In this document: piece by piece, positions 5,741-6,243 of the stretch
Position numbering within the stretch: position 1 is the stretch's first letter
Layout: every line of letters starts with the position of its first letter
NCBI GenBank assembly: GCA_013297585.1
Contig: JAAFHG010000242.1
Location: 1 to 6,243, forward strand
Direction of reading: 5' to 3'
DNA from: Chitinophagales bacterium
Lineage (GTDB): Bacteria > Bacteroidota > Bacteroidia > Chitinophagales > Chitinophagaceae
DNA length: 6,243 bases
Translations under genes and position numbers: made by a program
The notes under the pieces: generated by a model
Told to the model about the DNA's origin: nothing
Database searches by the model: none
What the model saw: only the letters and a program-made list of their open reading frames with translations

Positions 5741-5914
5741 AGTAAAGGAATTTATATGTACAAACACTAAATCTAGTACAACAAGCGCATTTTGAAAAAG
5801 CTACTTTAGAGTAAACGCTCACAACAACTAGTATAATTAACTTAAAAGCCGCTAAAATTGAGTGAGAAACAATAATATAACAATACTTATAATTTTTTAA
5901 TATTTTGATAAATA

Positions 5915-5934
5915 AATTAATTATGTAATTAATT
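5915..5934. repeat. perfect 20-bp AT-only-arm inverted repeat
   Basis: The arms AATTAATTA (5915-5923) and TAATTAATT (5926-5934) are exact inverted copies around the 2-bp spacer TG. It lies about 240 bp before the SPFH start and about 70 bp past the terminator of the T9SS-sorted gene. The symmetry is compatible with a dimeric regulator site, but AT-rich DNA produces such repeats by chance more often than mixed sequence. Confidence 0.3.
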
Positions 5935-6002
5935 ATGGCGTATCTTATTAATAATAATAACTATGTATAAATAATGTATTTAATAGCAAGTAAACATTTA
6001 AC

Positions 6003-6038
6003 AAAAAACGGCCAGCAACTTTCGTTACTAGCCGTTTT
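6003..6038 (-). terminator. Rho-independent terminator with GAAA tetraloop
   Basis: In the minus-strand RNA, AAAACGGC (6038-6031) pairs with GCCGUUUU (6012-6005), and UAGUAAC (6030-6024) pairs with GUUGCUG (6019-6013) using two G-U wobbles. This makes a continuous 15-bp stem capped by GAAA (6023-6020), a GNRA tetraloop. The stem runs into six U residues (A-run 6003-6008). On the plus strand the two wobbles become A-C mismatches, so the element is polarised to the minus strand. It begins 24 nt past the stop of the T9SS-sorted protein gene and ends that transcript. Confidence 0.88.
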
Positions 6039-6061
6039 AGTGTGTTAAAAACCTTGTTAGC

Positions 6062-6243
6062 TTATTGCTTCAAAATAGCTTTTGTAGCTAGGAAGCCATT
6101 TTGTACATCTGATATATGTACTATATAGCTACCGCTTTGTAAGCCATGTGTATCTAAAGTTGCTGTTACATTAGCACCAGTAGAAACAGGCATTACAGTT
6201 TGTACTTGTAATATTCTACCTGCCAAATCCATAATCTTAACAG
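6062..6243 (-). CDS. C-terminal T9SS type A sorting domain of a secreted protein (partial)
   Basis: The gene enters from the right edge on the minus strand; 59 complete codons precede the TAA stop at 6062-6064. The translated end begins VKIMDLAGRILQVQ and later has LQSGSYIVHISD and FLATKAILKQ. This is the pattern of the type IX secretion C-terminal sorting domain ('v.i.D..Gr.v', 'L.sG.Y.v.i', '..K.iv.'), which directs export across the outer membrane followed by removal of the domain and usually anchoring to lipopolysaccharide. The catalytic or adhesive part lies outside the window, so its activity is unknown. The gene is closed by a strong terminator 24 nt downstream, which separates it from the SPFH gene series. 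Confidence 0.9.
   Translation of the reverse strand, partial: VKIMDLAGRILQVQTVMPVSTGANVTATLDTHGLQSGSYIVHISDVQNGFLATKAILKQ

Larger units (their letters stand above)
5687..6002. other. gene-free AT-rich intergenic stretch
   Basis: No convincing gene is present on either strand. The part nearest the SPFH gene holds a GC-rich palindromic island (5718-5740); the part nearest the terminator holds a long AT palindrome (5915-5934) and simple ATA/TAA-rich sequence. The promoter of the SPFH gene must lie here if it has its own, but no good TAnnTTTG element with a -33 partner was found. The nearest minus-strand matches are TAGTGTTTG (5761-5769, spacing one base too long) and TATTATTG (5870-5877, one mismatch). 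Confidence 0.6.

Noticed and set aside
5706..5795. Plus-strand 29-codon open frame in the long intergenic stretch
   Set aside because: It is short, has no leader or neighbour support, and overlaps the GC-rich palindrome, which better explains its composition.
1..6243. CRISPR array, tRNA or rRNA gene, insertion sequence, toxin-antitoxin or known anti-phage system
   Set aside because: No regularly spaced repeats, cloverleaf, transposase, terminal repeats or defence-family domains were seen on either strand.

Overview
The window reads as an AT-rich chromosomal segment of a member of the Bacteroidota, probably near the Chitinophagia. The lineage call rests on four things. The right edge carries the end of a secreted protein with a type IX secretion (T9SS) type A sorting domain. 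There is a DUF3667 zinc-ribbon membrane protein, a family I know mainly from Bacteroidota. The Crp/Fnr regulator has the short form typical of the phylum, without a recognisable cAMP-binding signature. Start codons are preceded by A-rich leaders and not by Shine-Dalgarno sequences. The genus cannot be fixed from the sequence alone.

Layout: positions 1-272 (+) hold the last 89 codons of an M20D-type amidohydrolase. It converges, with 17 nt between the stop codons, on eight minus-strand genes that fill the rest of the window. Read in their own direction, from right to left, these are: the T9SS-sorted protein fragment (6243-6062), closed by a strong GNRA-loop terminator; a gene-free AT-rich stretch of about 315 nt containing two palindromic elements; a close-packed series of five genes, namely an SPFH-like lipoprotein (5686-4946), a small two-helix membrane protein (4893-4645), a DUF3667 membrane protein (4641-3838), a Crp/Fnr-family regulator (3831-3250) and a seven-helix membrane protein (3253-2537); then an 83-nt gap with a perfect palindrome; then a YciI-like protein (2453-2106) and a membrane-anchored SRPBCC protein (2071-1532), closed by a second strong terminator; and finally a beta-lactamase-fold serine hydrolase lipoprotein (1357-290).

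How the genes may work together: spacings of 3 nt, 6 nt and a 4-nt ATGA overlap tie the small membrane protein, DUF3667 protein, regulator and seven-helix protein into one transcript. The SPFH lipoprotein, 52 nt upstream, may belong to it. The regulator is the only DNA-binding protein in the window. The palindrome TTGTC-N4-GACAA just beyond its operon has Crp/Fnr-type site geometry and sits about 42 bp before the inferred transcription start of the YciI-SRPBCC pair. The most testable hypothesis here is therefore a small envelope-associated regulatory circuit. No mobile element, CRISPR array, tRNA, rRNA or known defence system was seen, and most genes are ordinary accessory or housekeeping types for the phylum.
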